Below, one piece after another: positions 1 through 5,928 of a stretch of DNA of 7,206 nt (the first letter of the stretch is position 1; each line of letters opens with the position of its first letter). A program made the translations under genes and the position numbers. The DNA comes from Peptoniphilaceae bacterium. Its GTDB lineage: Bacteria > Bacillota > Clostridia > Tissierellales > Peptoniphilaceae. The notes below the pieces were generated by a model. The model made no database searches. It was not told where the DNA came from and worked only from the letters and a program-made list of their open reading frames with translations. The stretch is from NCBI GenBank assembly GCA_902363535.1, contig CABJAE010000026.1:1-7206 (forward strand), given 5' to 3'.

Positions 1-110
1 CTTTATTATTTTGTGGTGATTTAATTTTAGGCGATAGGGAAAACAAGTGCTATCTTTTTGCACAAAAATATCCATTGAGGAGCTTACTCCCCAATGGATA
101 TTATAGAGCC
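1..110 (-). mobile_element. Upstream end of an ISL3-type insertion sequence, partial, reading out of the left edge
   Basis: The reverse complement of this stretch aligns without gaps to 5920-6029, the upstream end of the ISL3-family element at the right of the window, with 102 of 110 bases identical. The outer tip, GGCTCTATAATATC on the minus strand (97-110), is identical in the two copies and is taken as the terminal inverted repeat; GG-C-T-rich tips are usual for ISL3 elements. By alignment, the transposase start codon would lie about 13 bases beyond position 1, so no coding sequence of this copy is visible. The copy contains a strong hairpin (68-101). The eight differences show that the two copies are not a recent duplication. 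Whether this element is intact cannot be judged here. Confidence 0.85.
64..101 (-). terminator. Hairpin plus T-tract inside the IS end, candidate terminator for the yacL operon
   Basis: On the minus strand, arms ATATCCATTG and CAATGGATAT (positions 101-92 and 77-68) are perfect complements. Inside them GGAG pairs with CTCC around a 4-nt loop, with one G-U pair between the two helices. Five T follow (68-64; the first lies in the stem). This has the form of an intrinsic terminator for transcripts entering from yacL, whose stop codon is only about 15 nt upstream. No other terminator is visible between yacL and the window edge. In the plus-strand RNA the G-U pair becomes an A-C mismatch, so the minus-strand structure is the better one. 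Termination itself is inferred. Confidence 0.55.
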
Positions 111-115
111 TTTTT

Positions 116-1225
116 TTAATCCATGGGTTTGGCGAAAATCATTTTTCCGGCCGAGGTTTGGAGCATGCTGGTCACCATGCAGTCCACATTGTGCCCGATG
201 TAGTCGATGCCGTTTTCCACGACGATCATGGTGCCGTCGTCCAAATAACCCAGGCCCTGTTTTTCCTGGCTGCCGGGCTTTACGACGAAGACATTGATCT
301 TCTCGCCGGTGACGAAAACGGGCTTCATGGCATTGGCCAAGGCGTTGATGTTCAAGACGCGAATGCCCTGCACCTCCGCCACTTTGTTTAAATTAAAGTC
401 GTTGGTTACTACCACGCCCTTTACTTCTTTGGCCATGCGCAGAAGCATGGTATCCACTTCCGTTAAATCGGCGTAGTTTTTCTCCACGATTTTAATTTTG
501 TAGCGGCTGTCCTGCTGAAGCTTTTTCAACGCGTCCAGGCCCTTGCGGCCCTTCGCCCGGCTCATGCCGTTGGACGAATCGGCGATGCCCTGCAGCTCCC
601 GCAACACGAAATCGGGCACGACGACGGGCCCTTCGAGAAAGCCCAGCTCGATAATGTCCACGATTCGCCCGTCGATGATGACCGACGTATCCAAAAGCTT
701 CGGCACACCTTGTTTTTTGTCGCCGCTTTTCAACTTCACGGTGCCGGTTCCCTGGAGAAAAAGATTCCGAAAGGAACCGGCGATTTCTTCTCGTTTGTAA
801 AGCATAATCCGAACGCCCAAAACGGCCAAGACGATGTAAATAATCAGCGACAAAATGCTGCTGACGTAGTCGATGTTCAGCCGGTAAATGGGCAGGGACA
901 CGAGAAAGGCAATTAAAATGCCGATAATCAAACCGAGAATGCCCCACAAAATATCCGATGCGGGGACGTCTTTCATTTCCGATTCGGCAAAATCCACAAG
1001 GCGCCACAATGCCCCGTAAGCGTGTTTCCCGAGGATAAAAAATATAATGGCAAATAAAATATAAATGACGACGGGAATCGCCCCTTGGGGAATCAGACGA
1101 CCGAGAATTTTCATGGCATTTAAATCGCGCAACAATCCCAAAACCAAGCGCCCGACGGCCAGGCCCAAAAGGGTAAACAGCAGTCGGAACACCCAGTGGA
1201 AGATGCGATTCGATCGAATTCCCAT
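116..1225 (-). CDS. yacL: YacL-like membrane protein with PIN and TRAM domains
   Basis: This 369-residue protein matches the length and architecture of Bacillus subtilis YacL (366 residues as recalled). Four hydrophobic segments lie at about residues 8-32, 50-66, 92-111 and 121-142. A PIN domain follows with its four acidic residues in place: D179 (LLDTS), E210 (LRELQ), D258 (EVDT) and D276 (TNDFN). A TRAM-like beta domain runs from about 301 to the end. PIN domains are usually Mg-dependent ribonucleases and TRAM domains bind RNA, so a membrane-anchored RNase is the family expectation; the substrate is unknown. I chose the ATG at 1225, preceded by AGGG at 5 nt and 7 nt after the carD stop. 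A TTG at 1249 would add eight residues overlapping carD and is less likely. The gene is probably co-transcribed with carD. An IS begins 5 nt after its stop codon without shortening the family C-terminus. Confidence 0.93.
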   Translation of the reverse strand: MGIRSNRIFHWVFRLLFTLLGLAVGRLVLGLLRDLNAMKILGRLIPQGAIPVVIYILFAIIFFILGKHAYGALWRLVDFAESEMKDVPASDILWGILGLIIGILIAFLVSLPIYRLNIDYVSSILSLIIYIVLAVLGVRIMLYKREEIAGSFRNLFLQGTGTVKLKSGDKKQGVPKLLDTSVIIDGRIVDIIELGFLEGPVVVPDFVLRELQGIADSSNGMSRAKGRKGLDALKKLQQDSRYKIKIVEKNYADLTEVDTMLLRMAKEVKGVVVTNDFNLNKVAEVQGIRVLNINALANAMKPVFVTGEKINVFVVKPGSQEKQGLGYLDDGTMIVVENGIDYIGHNVDCMVTSMLQTSAGKMIFAKPMD

Positions 1226-1249
1226 GCGCACCCTACTTTCTTTCTTCAA
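1226..1249 (-). promoter_or_regulatory. Start region of yacL overlapping the carD 3' end
   Basis: Three in-frame starts compete here: TTG at 1249, GTG at 1231 and ATG at 1225. Only the ATG has a usable Shine-Dalgarno at normal distance: AGGG at 1234-1231, 5 nt upstream and overlapping the carD TAG stop. The SD-stop overlap suggests translation coupled to carD. The TTG start would lie inside carD behind no clear SD. Confidence 0.55.
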
Positions 1250-1745
1250 TGTCCTTCAGGCAACCCTCCGCCATGGTATTGTCCACGAGTTCCACCACTT
1301 CGTCGAAGGTTTTGTCGTAGACCAGGACCATTTCAGACAAAATAATTTGACGGGCCGTGTTCAAAATTTTGCGTTCCCCTGTGGAGAGTGCTTTTTCTCT
1401 GTCCAGGCTTTCCAAATTTTTAATGACCTTGGCGATTTCTTCCAGGTCGCCGGTTTTGATTTTGTCTTGGTGGAAACGGTAACGGCGATTCCAGTTCGTC
1501 GGCATTTTTTCCTTGGCGGGATCTTTTAATACCTCCAACACCTTGTCCATTTCTTCCGGCGACTTAATGTCGCGAATGCCCACATCCCCCATGCTGCCCA
1601 ATGGAACCAGCACCTTCATTTCGTTGACGGGGATTTTCATGACGTAGTATTCTTTCTTTTCTCCCAAGATTACCTTGGTCTCGATGTCGACAATAATGCC
1701 GGCACCGTGTACGGGATAGACGATCTTGTCACCTATATTAAACAT
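1233..1745 (-). CDS. carD: CarD/CdnL-family RNA polymerase-binding transcription regulator
   Basis: The 170-residue protein has the CarD family's size and two-part layout. The N-terminal Tudor-like RNA polymerase interaction domain (residues 1 to about 60) opens with MFNIGDKIVYPVHGAG, the typical CarD/TRCF start, and carries an EYYVMKIP strand. A helical C-terminal domain (about 62-165) follows. W85 in PTNWNRRYR sits at the same position as the tryptophan that M. tuberculosis CarD wedges into the promoter bubble. The family binds the RNA polymerase beta subunit and stabilises open complexes, chiefly at housekeeping promoters; its exact role in this organism is inferred. The ATG at 1745 has an excellent AGGAGG at 1751-1756, 5 nt upstream. 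It is the first gene of the carD-yacL operon, behind two candidate promoters and a dyad at 1803-1824. Confidence 0.95.
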   Translation of the reverse strand: MFNIGDKIVYPVHGAGIIVDIETKVILGEKKEYYVMKIPVNEMKVLVPLGSMGDVGIRDIKSPEEMDKVLEVLKDPAKEKMPTNWNRRYRFHQDKIKTGDLEEIAKVIKNLESLDREKALSTGERKILNTARQIILSEMVLVYDKTFDEVVELVDNTMAEGCLKDIEERK

Positions 1746-1779
1746 AGTTTCCTCCTATCCTACCTATATTCCCACGTTA

Positions 1780-1788
1780 ATTATATCA
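1780..1788 (-). promoter_or_regulatory. carD proximal promoter, extended -10
   Basis: On the minus strand, TGATATAAT is a perfect TGnTATAAT extended -10 element, with the consensus -10 at 1785-1780. At the usual 17-nt distance the -35 region (1803-1808) is only TATGAT, a poor match, as is common for extended -10 promoters. Transcription would start near 1773, giving a leader of about 28 nt before the carD ATG. Confidence 0.6.
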
Positions 1789-1802
1789 TATTTAGGAAAT
1801 TT

Positions 1803-1824
1803 ATCATAGTATCACATCTATGAT
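1803..1824. promoter_or_regulatory. Operator-like inverted repeat over the carD promoters
   Basis: ATCATAG (1803-1809) and CTATGAT (1818-1824) are perfect inverted 7-mers with an 8-nt spacer. The dyad covers the spacer and -10 of the distal carD promoter and the -35 area of the proximal one. The half-site TATCATA recurs at 1784-1790, 18 bp from the one at 1802-1808, inside the proximal -10. The placement suggests a regulator site, but no known regulator can be named. Confidence 0.35.
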
Positions 1825-1834
1825 GCCGTTTCAA
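1806..1834 (-). promoter_or_regulatory. carD distal promoter candidate
   Basis: On the minus strand, TTGAAA (1834-1829) and TACTAT (1811-1806) are separated by exactly 17 nt, a good sigma-A-type arrangement. It lies upstream of the extended -10 promoter and downstream of the pgi terminator, so both could serve the carD-yacL operon as tandem promoters. Confidence 0.5.
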
Positions 1835-1878
1835 GTGATTTCAAAAACTTTCCCCCGCTCAATCGGGCCCTTCCATTT

Positions 1879-1901
1879 AAAAAAGGGGCACAAGCCCCTT
1901 T
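1879..1901 (-). terminator. Intrinsic terminator of the pgi operon
   Basis: On the minus strand, AAAGGGGC (1901-1894) and GCCCCTTT (1889-1882) form an 8-bp stem around a 4-nt TTGT loop. The T-tract is six T (1884-1879), partly shared with the stem. It begins 12 nt after the pgi stop codon. It is in the right place to end the methyltransferase-phosphatase-pgi transcript before the carD promoters. Confidence 0.9.
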
Positions 1902-1913
1902 CGTCTTTTCAAG

Positions 1914-3137
1914 TTATAAACGCTCTTTCATGGCTTTTTTGTAGGCCTCCACGCCCGGTTGATCAAAGGGATTCACCCCTTGAAGGTAGGCGCTTATGGC
2001 ACAGGCGTATTCCATGGTATAGAAAAATTCGCCCAGTGCGTAGGCGTCGAAAGCGTCGTAAACGAAGGAGATCGTGGGTACGTTCCCTGCTTCGTGAGCC
2101 GCCCGCGTTCCTTCGAAGGCGGCGCGGTTCACATCGTCTACGGCTACGCCTTCAATCGAATCCAAGCCGTCGTCCATGGCCATGGCGGGAATCTTCAGAT
2201 CCGATCCCGAGCGCTCGGCGTAGAGCACGGTTTCAAAAAAGTTTCGCGGCCCTTCCTGCACCCATTGGCCCATGGCGTGAAGGTCCGTGGAGTAGCTTAA
2301 GGCGAGGGGCAAAATGCCCTTTCCTTCTTTTCCTTCGCTTTCGCCGAAGAGTTGCTGCCACCAGCGGCCCAGGGGCGCGAGGCGCGGCTCGTAGGTGGCG
2401 AAAATTTCCGCCACTTTCCCCTCGCGGCGCATGCCGTGGCGAGCGAGTGCGTAGTCTGAAGCCCGATTGTTTTTCGGATCGCGGGCGACGGCATCTTTCG
2501 CATCTCGCGCCCCTTTCATTAAGGCCTCGAGGTCCACGCCGGCAAAGGCCATGGGAAACAGGCCCACAGGACTTAAGACGGAGTAGCGCCCGCCCATGTC
2601 CTCGGGAACGACGAAGCGGCGAATCTTCTTCGCTTCGGCAAAGTCGTGAAGCTTTCCTTTTTTTCCGTCGGTGATGGCGGTGACGGATTTTGATAAATCT
2701 GCGCCGGCCGCCTCGGCCTTTTCCAAAAAGAAGCGAAAGGCCATGGCCGTCTCCCGTGTAGATCCGGATTTTGAAATCACCACCACATGGTCTTTCTTCG
2801 GATCGTAGGCTCGAAGGCCTCTTTCCAGATCCCGGGCGGAAAAGGAATTGCCGTAGAAATGCACGCCTTCTTTTTCAAGGGCACAAATCGCGGCATAGGC
2901 CCCAAGGTAGGATCCGCCGATTCCCAAGACGTAAAGGTCTCGGGCCTCGATGGTTTCGATGTGAGCCGTCACCTCGCGAATGTCTTCCGCCATTTTTTCG
3001 TCGGGATAGTCGATCCAACCGGTCCATTCCATCCCCGGTGCACTTCCCTTTTTCAGCCCGTCCAGAACGAGATCCAGGGACTTTTTCCCTTCGTTTCGTT
3101 TGCATTCGTCGAATGTATGGGAACTTCTGAAATCCAT
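1914..3137 (-). CDS. pgi: Glucose-6-phosphate isomerase
   Basis: This cytosolic enzyme interconverts glucose 6-phosphate and fructose 6-phosphate in glycolysis and gluconeogenesis. The 407-residue protein carries the family signatures in order: GIGGSYLGA (72-80), the phosphate-binding SKSGSTRET (122-130), GGRYSVLSPVGL (182-193), QLFGESEGK (262-270) with predicted catalytic E266, STDLHAMGQW with H287, and FDQPGVEAYK (391-400) with K400. All catalytic positions are present. It is shorter than typical Bacillus-type Pgi (about 450 residues). The N-terminal arm and the loop after residue 85 are compact, and only seven residues follow K400, whereas related proteins have a further helix there. ATG 3137 is preceded by AGGAGG at 4 nt. 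The phosphatase stop lies 8 nt upstream and overlaps the start of that SD, so translation is probably coupled. It is the last gene of its operon. Confidence 0.97.
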   Translation of the reverse strand: MDFRSSHTFDECKRNEGKKSLDLVLDGLKKGSAPGMEWTGWIDYPDEKMAEDIREVTAHIETIEARDLYVLGIGGSYLGAYAAICALEKEGVHFYGNSFSARDLERGLRAYDPKKDHVVVISKSGSTRETAMAFRFFLEKAEAAGADLSKSVTAITDGKKGKLHDFAEAKKIRRFVVPEDMGGRYSVLSPVGLFPMAFAGVDLEALMKGARDAKDAVARDPKNNRASDYALARHGMRREGKVAEIFATYEPRLAPLGRWWQQLFGESEGKEGKGILPLALSYSTDLHAMGQWVQEGPRNFFETVLYAERSGSDLKIPAMAMDDGLDSIEGVAVDDVNRAAFEGTRAAHEAGNVPTISFVYDAFDAYALGEFFYTMEYACAISAYLQGVNPFDQPGVEAYKKAMKERL

Positions 3138-3145
3138 GGCTCCTC

Positions 3146-4219
3146 CTAGATCAGTTTCATATAAAGACAGGTCATGTCGTCGACAATGTCTTCGTAAATA
3201 AATTCGCTGAGCGCCCGATGAATTTCGGCCAGGGGCTCGTCGCCGATTTTACTGAACAGATCCCGCAGGGCATCCACGCCGTATTGCTTCCTGCCCCGAC
3301 TGCGGCATTCCGTAATTCCGTCGGTGTAAAATAAAAGCTCGTCGCCTTTTTGCAAATAGACGCTGCGGCACTCGTAGAAGGTCGCCTCCACGAGCTGGGA
3401 TACGGGAAAGCCTGAGTTGATCAAAAGCCGCACATAGCCCTGCCGCTTCAACAGAGGCGGGCAATCGTGGCCGGCATTGGCGTAGGTAAACTTCCTCGTC
3501 TTTTTCGAGTAGACGCCGAGAAACATGGTGAAATACATGGTATCCGGCGGATTCAACTCCCGGAAGCGGTGCACCAATTCCATCATGGCCACCGTAGGAT
3601 CAATTAAAATCTCCGGATCCATGTTCCGCATCGTCTGGGAAATAAACAGCGTCGCCATGGAGGAGGCGAATCCGTGGCCCACGGCATCAGCCATGTAAAT
3701 CGCCGTCCGGTCCTCGTCGATTTCGATAATGTCGAAGAAATCGCCGCTTAATATTTCCGCCGGGCGGTAAAAATAGTCTCTGAAGAAAAACCGGTCGTAG
3801 CCGCGCTTGGGCAAAAGAGCCCGCTGAACGGAAGAGGCGCTGATCTGCTCCTCGATGAGGGCGCGATTTTTTTCGATCAATTCCACCTGTAGCCGCTTTT
3901 CCAAACTCTTGTCGCGAAACACTTCGATGGCGCCGACGATTTCTCCCTCTTCCGAGCGAATGGGATTGGTCTTTACCGAATAATAGGTCTCGCCGATATA
4001 GGTCTCCCGCTGAATGTTCTCGCCGCTTCCCAAACACCGGGCAGTCATGCGGAAATCGTCGTGGCCGGTGGCCTTTCCTTCGTTTCTCTCAAGGACCTGT
4101 TTCATGGCATGATTATAGTAGACCACGCGATTGTCTTTGTCCACGACGCGAATTAAATCGGTCATCGTGTCCAAAAGCTTGGCCTCGATTTTATTGCTTA
4201 AAATCTCTCTTTCGTTCAT
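3146..4219 (-). CDS. PAS domain-containing SpoIIE/RsbU-type PP2C serine phosphatase
   Basis: The 357-residue protein has no membrane segment or signal peptide. Residues 10-105 resemble a PAS sensor domain (LLDTMTDLIRVVDKDNRVVYYN, then GAIEVFRDKS). A charged, probably coiled-coil linker (105-130) leads into a SpoIIE-type PP2C domain. Its motifs are VQRALLP (131-137), SGDFFD (158-163), ADAVGHG (177-183), YANAGH (246-251), FYTDGITE (297-304) and DDMT (347-350). The metal-binding aspartates D160, D178, D300 and D348 are all present, so the enzyme should be active. Family members dephosphorylate anti-anti-sigma (STAS) proteins in partner-switching pathways, but no STAS or anti-sigma kinase gene is in the window, so the target is unknown. 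ATG 4219 follows AGAGG at about 5 nt and lies 18 nt after the methyltransferase stop. The PAS ligand cannot be told from sequence. Confidence 0.92.
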   Translation of the reverse strand: MNEREILSNKIEAKLLDTMTDLIRVVDKDNRVVYYNHAMKQVLERNEGKATGHDDFRMTARCLGSGENIQRETYIGETYYSVKTNPIRSEEGEIVGAIEVFRDKSLEKRLQVELIEKNRALIEEQISASSVQRALLPKRGYDRFFFRDYFYRPAEILSGDFFDIIEIDEDRTAIYMADAVGHGFASSMATLFISQTMRNMDPEILIDPTVAMMELVHRFRELNPPDTMYFTMFLGVYSKKTRKFTYANAGHDCPPLLKRQGYVRLLINSGFPVSQLVEATFYECRSVYLQKGDELLFYTDGITECRSRGRKQYGVDALRDLFSKIGDEPLAEIHRALSEFIYEDIVDDMTCLYMKLI

Positions 4220-4237
4220 GCCTGCCTCTTTCGCAAC

Positions 4238-5356
4238 TTAAGGTCTGGGACCGTAGTATTGGTAGTAATCCGTTTTGATCTTGCCGTTGTAAAGCTTGCG
4301 CTTTCTGTCCGCTTTCTTGCCGAAGCCCCGTTCAAAGCCTTCGTCCGCCGTAATAATGTAGTGGCTCCAGGTCGGCAATGTTTTTGCCAATTGACCCAGC
4401 TCCCGGTTCAGCGCCATGACCGATTCTTTGTCTTCGATCCGTACACCGTAGGGCGGGTTGGTAATGATCACGCCGTAGTCTCCGGCTAAATCCAGCTGCG
4501 CAATGTCTTTTTCCCTTAAGGTCACGTCGTCTAAAAAACCAAGGGAATCCAAGTTGATCCGCGCCGCTTCCAGGGCCTTGGGATCCACGTCGAAGCCGTA
4601 GAGCTCCAGCTTGCTGTCGTAGTCGATCATTTCAAAGGCTTCTTTTCGCATGGCCTTCTCGTTGGCGCCCTCCAAATTCCAGTACTCAAAGTCGAAGCGC
4701 CGGTTCAGCCCCGGAGCGATGTTTCGCCCCAAGAGGATCGCTTCGATTAAAATGGTGCCGCTGCCGCAAAAAGGATCCACGAGCATGCGGTTTTTGTTCC
4801 AAAAACTGAGCTGCACCAAGCCCGAAGCCAGGGTCTCCGTCAAAGGCGCCTTCACCGAGCGCTTTCTGTAACCCCGATCGTGAAGGCCGTCGCCGGACGT
4901 GTCCAAATAGATCGTGGCCAAGTCGTCAACGATGCGCACGCCGATGCGGTAGCGCGCCCCGTTTTTTTCAAACCATTCCGTTTTGTAGCGGGTCTGAAGC
5001 TTGTTGACCACGGCTTTTTCCGTGATTCTTTGAATATCCGACAGGGAAAAAAGCTGCGATTTTCTGCTCTTGGCCTCGGTAATAAAGTTTGCCGTCTTGG
5101 GCATAATGTCCGGCCAGGGCAAATCGTAGACGCCGTCGAAAAGCTCCGTAAAGCTTCGCGCCTCAAAGCGAGCCAGCACCCAGTGCACCCGCTCCGCCGT
5201 GCGCAAATGTAAATTTAATCGACTGATGTCTTCCGTTTTTCCTTCCATGGACACGAGACCGTCTTGCACGCGAATATTTTTCATGCCCAGGGCCTGAGCT
5301 TCTCGTTTCAAAACGGCTTCCATGCCGATGTTTGCTGTCGCTTCCAAATAAATCAT
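4238..5356 (-). CDS. THUMP-domain class I SAM-dependent RNA methyltransferase (YpsC/RlmL-like)
   Basis: The 372-residue protein matches COG0116, the family of B. subtilis YpsC and of the N-terminal half of E. coli RlmL, which makes m2G2445 in 23S rRNA. Residues 1-60 form the N-terminal ferredoxin-like part (YLEATANIGMEAVLKREA). A THUMP RNA-binding domain spans about 65-155, ending in IYLDTSGDGLHDRGYR. The Rossmann methyltransferase domain holds SAM motif I DPFCGSGTILIEA (194-206), the acidic loop GFDVDP (254-259) and the catalytic TNPPYG (299-304), typical of N2-guanine methylation. The C-terminal KLYNGKIKTDYYQYY is characteristic. It is too short to include the RlmK half of the E. coli fusion. 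Substrate assignment as 23S rRNA guanine is inferred from the family. ATG 5356 has a GGAGGTG SD at 4 nt. It is first in an operon with the phosphatase and pgi. Confidence 0.93.
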   Translation of the reverse strand: MIYLEATANIGMEAVLKREAQALGMKNIRVQDGLVSMEGKTEDISRLNLHLRTAERVHWVLARFEARSFTELFDGVYDLPWPDIMPKTANFITEAKSRKSQLFSLSDIQRITEKAVVNKLQTRYKTEWFEKNGARYRIGVRIVDDLATIYLDTSGDGLHDRGYRKRSVKAPLTETLASGLVQLSFWNKNRMLVDPFCGSGTILIEAILLGRNIAPGLNRRFDFEYWNLEGANEKAMRKEAFEMIDYDSKLELYGFDVDPKALEAARINLDSLGFLDDVTLREKDIAQLDLAGDYGVIITNPPYGVRIEDKESVMALNRELGQLAKTLPTWSHYIITADEGFERGFGKKADRKRKLYNGKIKTDYYQYYGPRP

Positions 5357-5372
5357 AGAACACCTCCACTCT

Positions 5373-5401
5373 ATTATACTAAATTACACCCTGTTTGAAC
5401 A
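5373..5401 (-). promoter_or_regulatory. Promoter of the methyltransferase-phosphatase-pgi operon
   Basis: A perfect TATAAT lies on the minus strand at 5378-5373. A weak -35 candidate TGTTCA (5401-5396, three of six consensus bases) is 17 nt upstream. Transcription should start at about 5366-5367, inside the GGAGGTG Shine-Dalgarno (5367-5361), leaving a leader of only about 10 nt. No better promoter is visible in the 156-bp divergent region. Confidence 0.5.
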
Positions 5402-5441
5402 TGATTCCATCAAAAGCTCGGAATAAAAGATCGATTGACTG

Positions 5442-5470
5442 TTGTTTTTGTGAAATAGTGGGTATATAAA
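5442..5470 (+). promoter_or_regulatory. Promoter of the superoxide reductase gene
   Basis: TTGTTT (5442-5447) and TATAAA (5465-5470) are separated by 17 nt, giving a start near 5477 and a leader of about 36 nt. A better -35 hexamer, TTGACT (5435-5440), is 22-24 nt from the TATA-like sequences and so too far from them. The region is AT-rich; no clear PerR or Fur box was found. Confidence 0.5.
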
Positions 5471-5512
5471 CATTGTAAAGTAACATTCAGAATCACTGGG
5501 AGGTATTCATTC

Positions 5513-5869
5513 ATGACAAAATTAACCGAAACCGTCAAATCCGGCGACTTTAAAAACGAAAAACACGTTCCCGAAATCGAAGCATCCTTCGAAGGCGGCT
5601 TAGTCAAAGTATCCGTTGCCGTCGGCAAGGAAATCGAACACCCCAACACATTGGAACACCATATTTCCTGGATCAAAGTCTTCTTCAAGGCTGAAGGCGC
5701 TGCAGCTCCCGTCGAAGTCGGCAGCTACGAATTCAACGCACACGGCGAAAGCGACGTCTTCACCGTTCCCGAAGTAAAAACCTGCTTCAAGAGCGAAAAG
5801 AAAGGCACCGTATACGCACTGAGCATGTGCAACATTCACGGCCTTTGGGAAAATGTCGTCGAACTCTAA
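5513..5869 (+). CDS. Class II (one-iron) superoxide reductase, neelaredoxin type
   Basis: The 118-residue protein is a cytosolic superoxide reductase that reduces superoxide to hydrogen peroxide without making oxygen, a typical anaerobe defence fed by rubredoxin. All centre II iron ligands can be read: H18 in EKHVP, H43 and H49 in EHPNTLEHH, and C106 and H109 in MCNIHG. E16 and K17 match the conserved Glu-Lys pair beside the iron in Pyrococcus-type enzymes. It lacks the N-terminal CxxC desulforedoxin domain, so it is the neelaredoxin form and not desulfoferrodoxin. ATG 5513 follows GGGAGG (5498-5503) at 9 nt. Codons are strongly C-ending with AAA for lysine, suggesting high expression. It stands alone, divergent from the methyltransferase operon, with its own terminator. 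No rubredoxin or peroxidase gene is present in the window. Confidence 0.95.
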   Translation: MTKLTETVKSGDFKNEKHVPEIEASFEGGLVKVSVAVGKEIEHPNTLEHHISWIKVFFKAEGAAAPVEVGSYEFNAHGESDVFTVPEVKTCFKSEKKGTVYALSMCNIHGLWENVVEL

Positions 5870-5894
5870 TGATCGACTTCTGAATTGATCCCTC

Positions 5895-5917
5895 GCCCCC
5901 GCTTCGGGGGCTTTTTT
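5895..5917 (+). terminator. Intrinsic terminator of the superoxide reductase gene
   Basis: GCCCCC (5895-5900) pairs with GGGGGC (5906-5911) around a 5-nt GCTTC loop and is followed by six T (5912-5917). It begins 25 nt after the stop codon. The right-hand IS starts 2 nt after the last T, so the terminator was left intact. Confidence 0.92.
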
Positions 5918-5928
5918 ATGGCTCTATA

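Noticed and set aside
492..1007. A 171-codon minus-strand frame inside yacL
   Set aside because: It is an out-of-frame shadow of yacL with a His/Arg-rich composition and no recognisable motif.
1065..1529. A 154-codon plus-strand frame across the yacL-carD junction
   Set aside because: It is antisense to two genes with clear family motifs and has no ribosome binding site or homology that I recognise.
1820..2674. A 284-codon open frame on the plus strand, opposite pgi
   Set aside because: The product is extremely rich in Arg and Pro with no domain, it lacks a Shine-Dalgarno, and it lies over the well-supported pgi gene and its terminator.
5374..5388. PerR-box-like sequence TTATACTAAATTACA in the divergent region
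   Set aside because: Only about 9-10 of 14 positions match the PerR consensus as I know it, it is not a proper dyad, and it lies well away from the superoxide reductase promoter. AT-rich DNA yields such matches by chance.
5410..5839. Two minus-strand frames over the superoxide reductase gene
   Set aside because: Both are antisense to a gene with every iron ligand in place, and their products look like reverse translations of it.
111..5919. A composite transposon carrying cargo between the two IS copies
   Set aside because: The enclosed genes are ordinary housekeeping functions in normal operons, the IS copies differ at 8 of 110 bases, and each has a different A/T-rich flank. Independent insertion is simpler.
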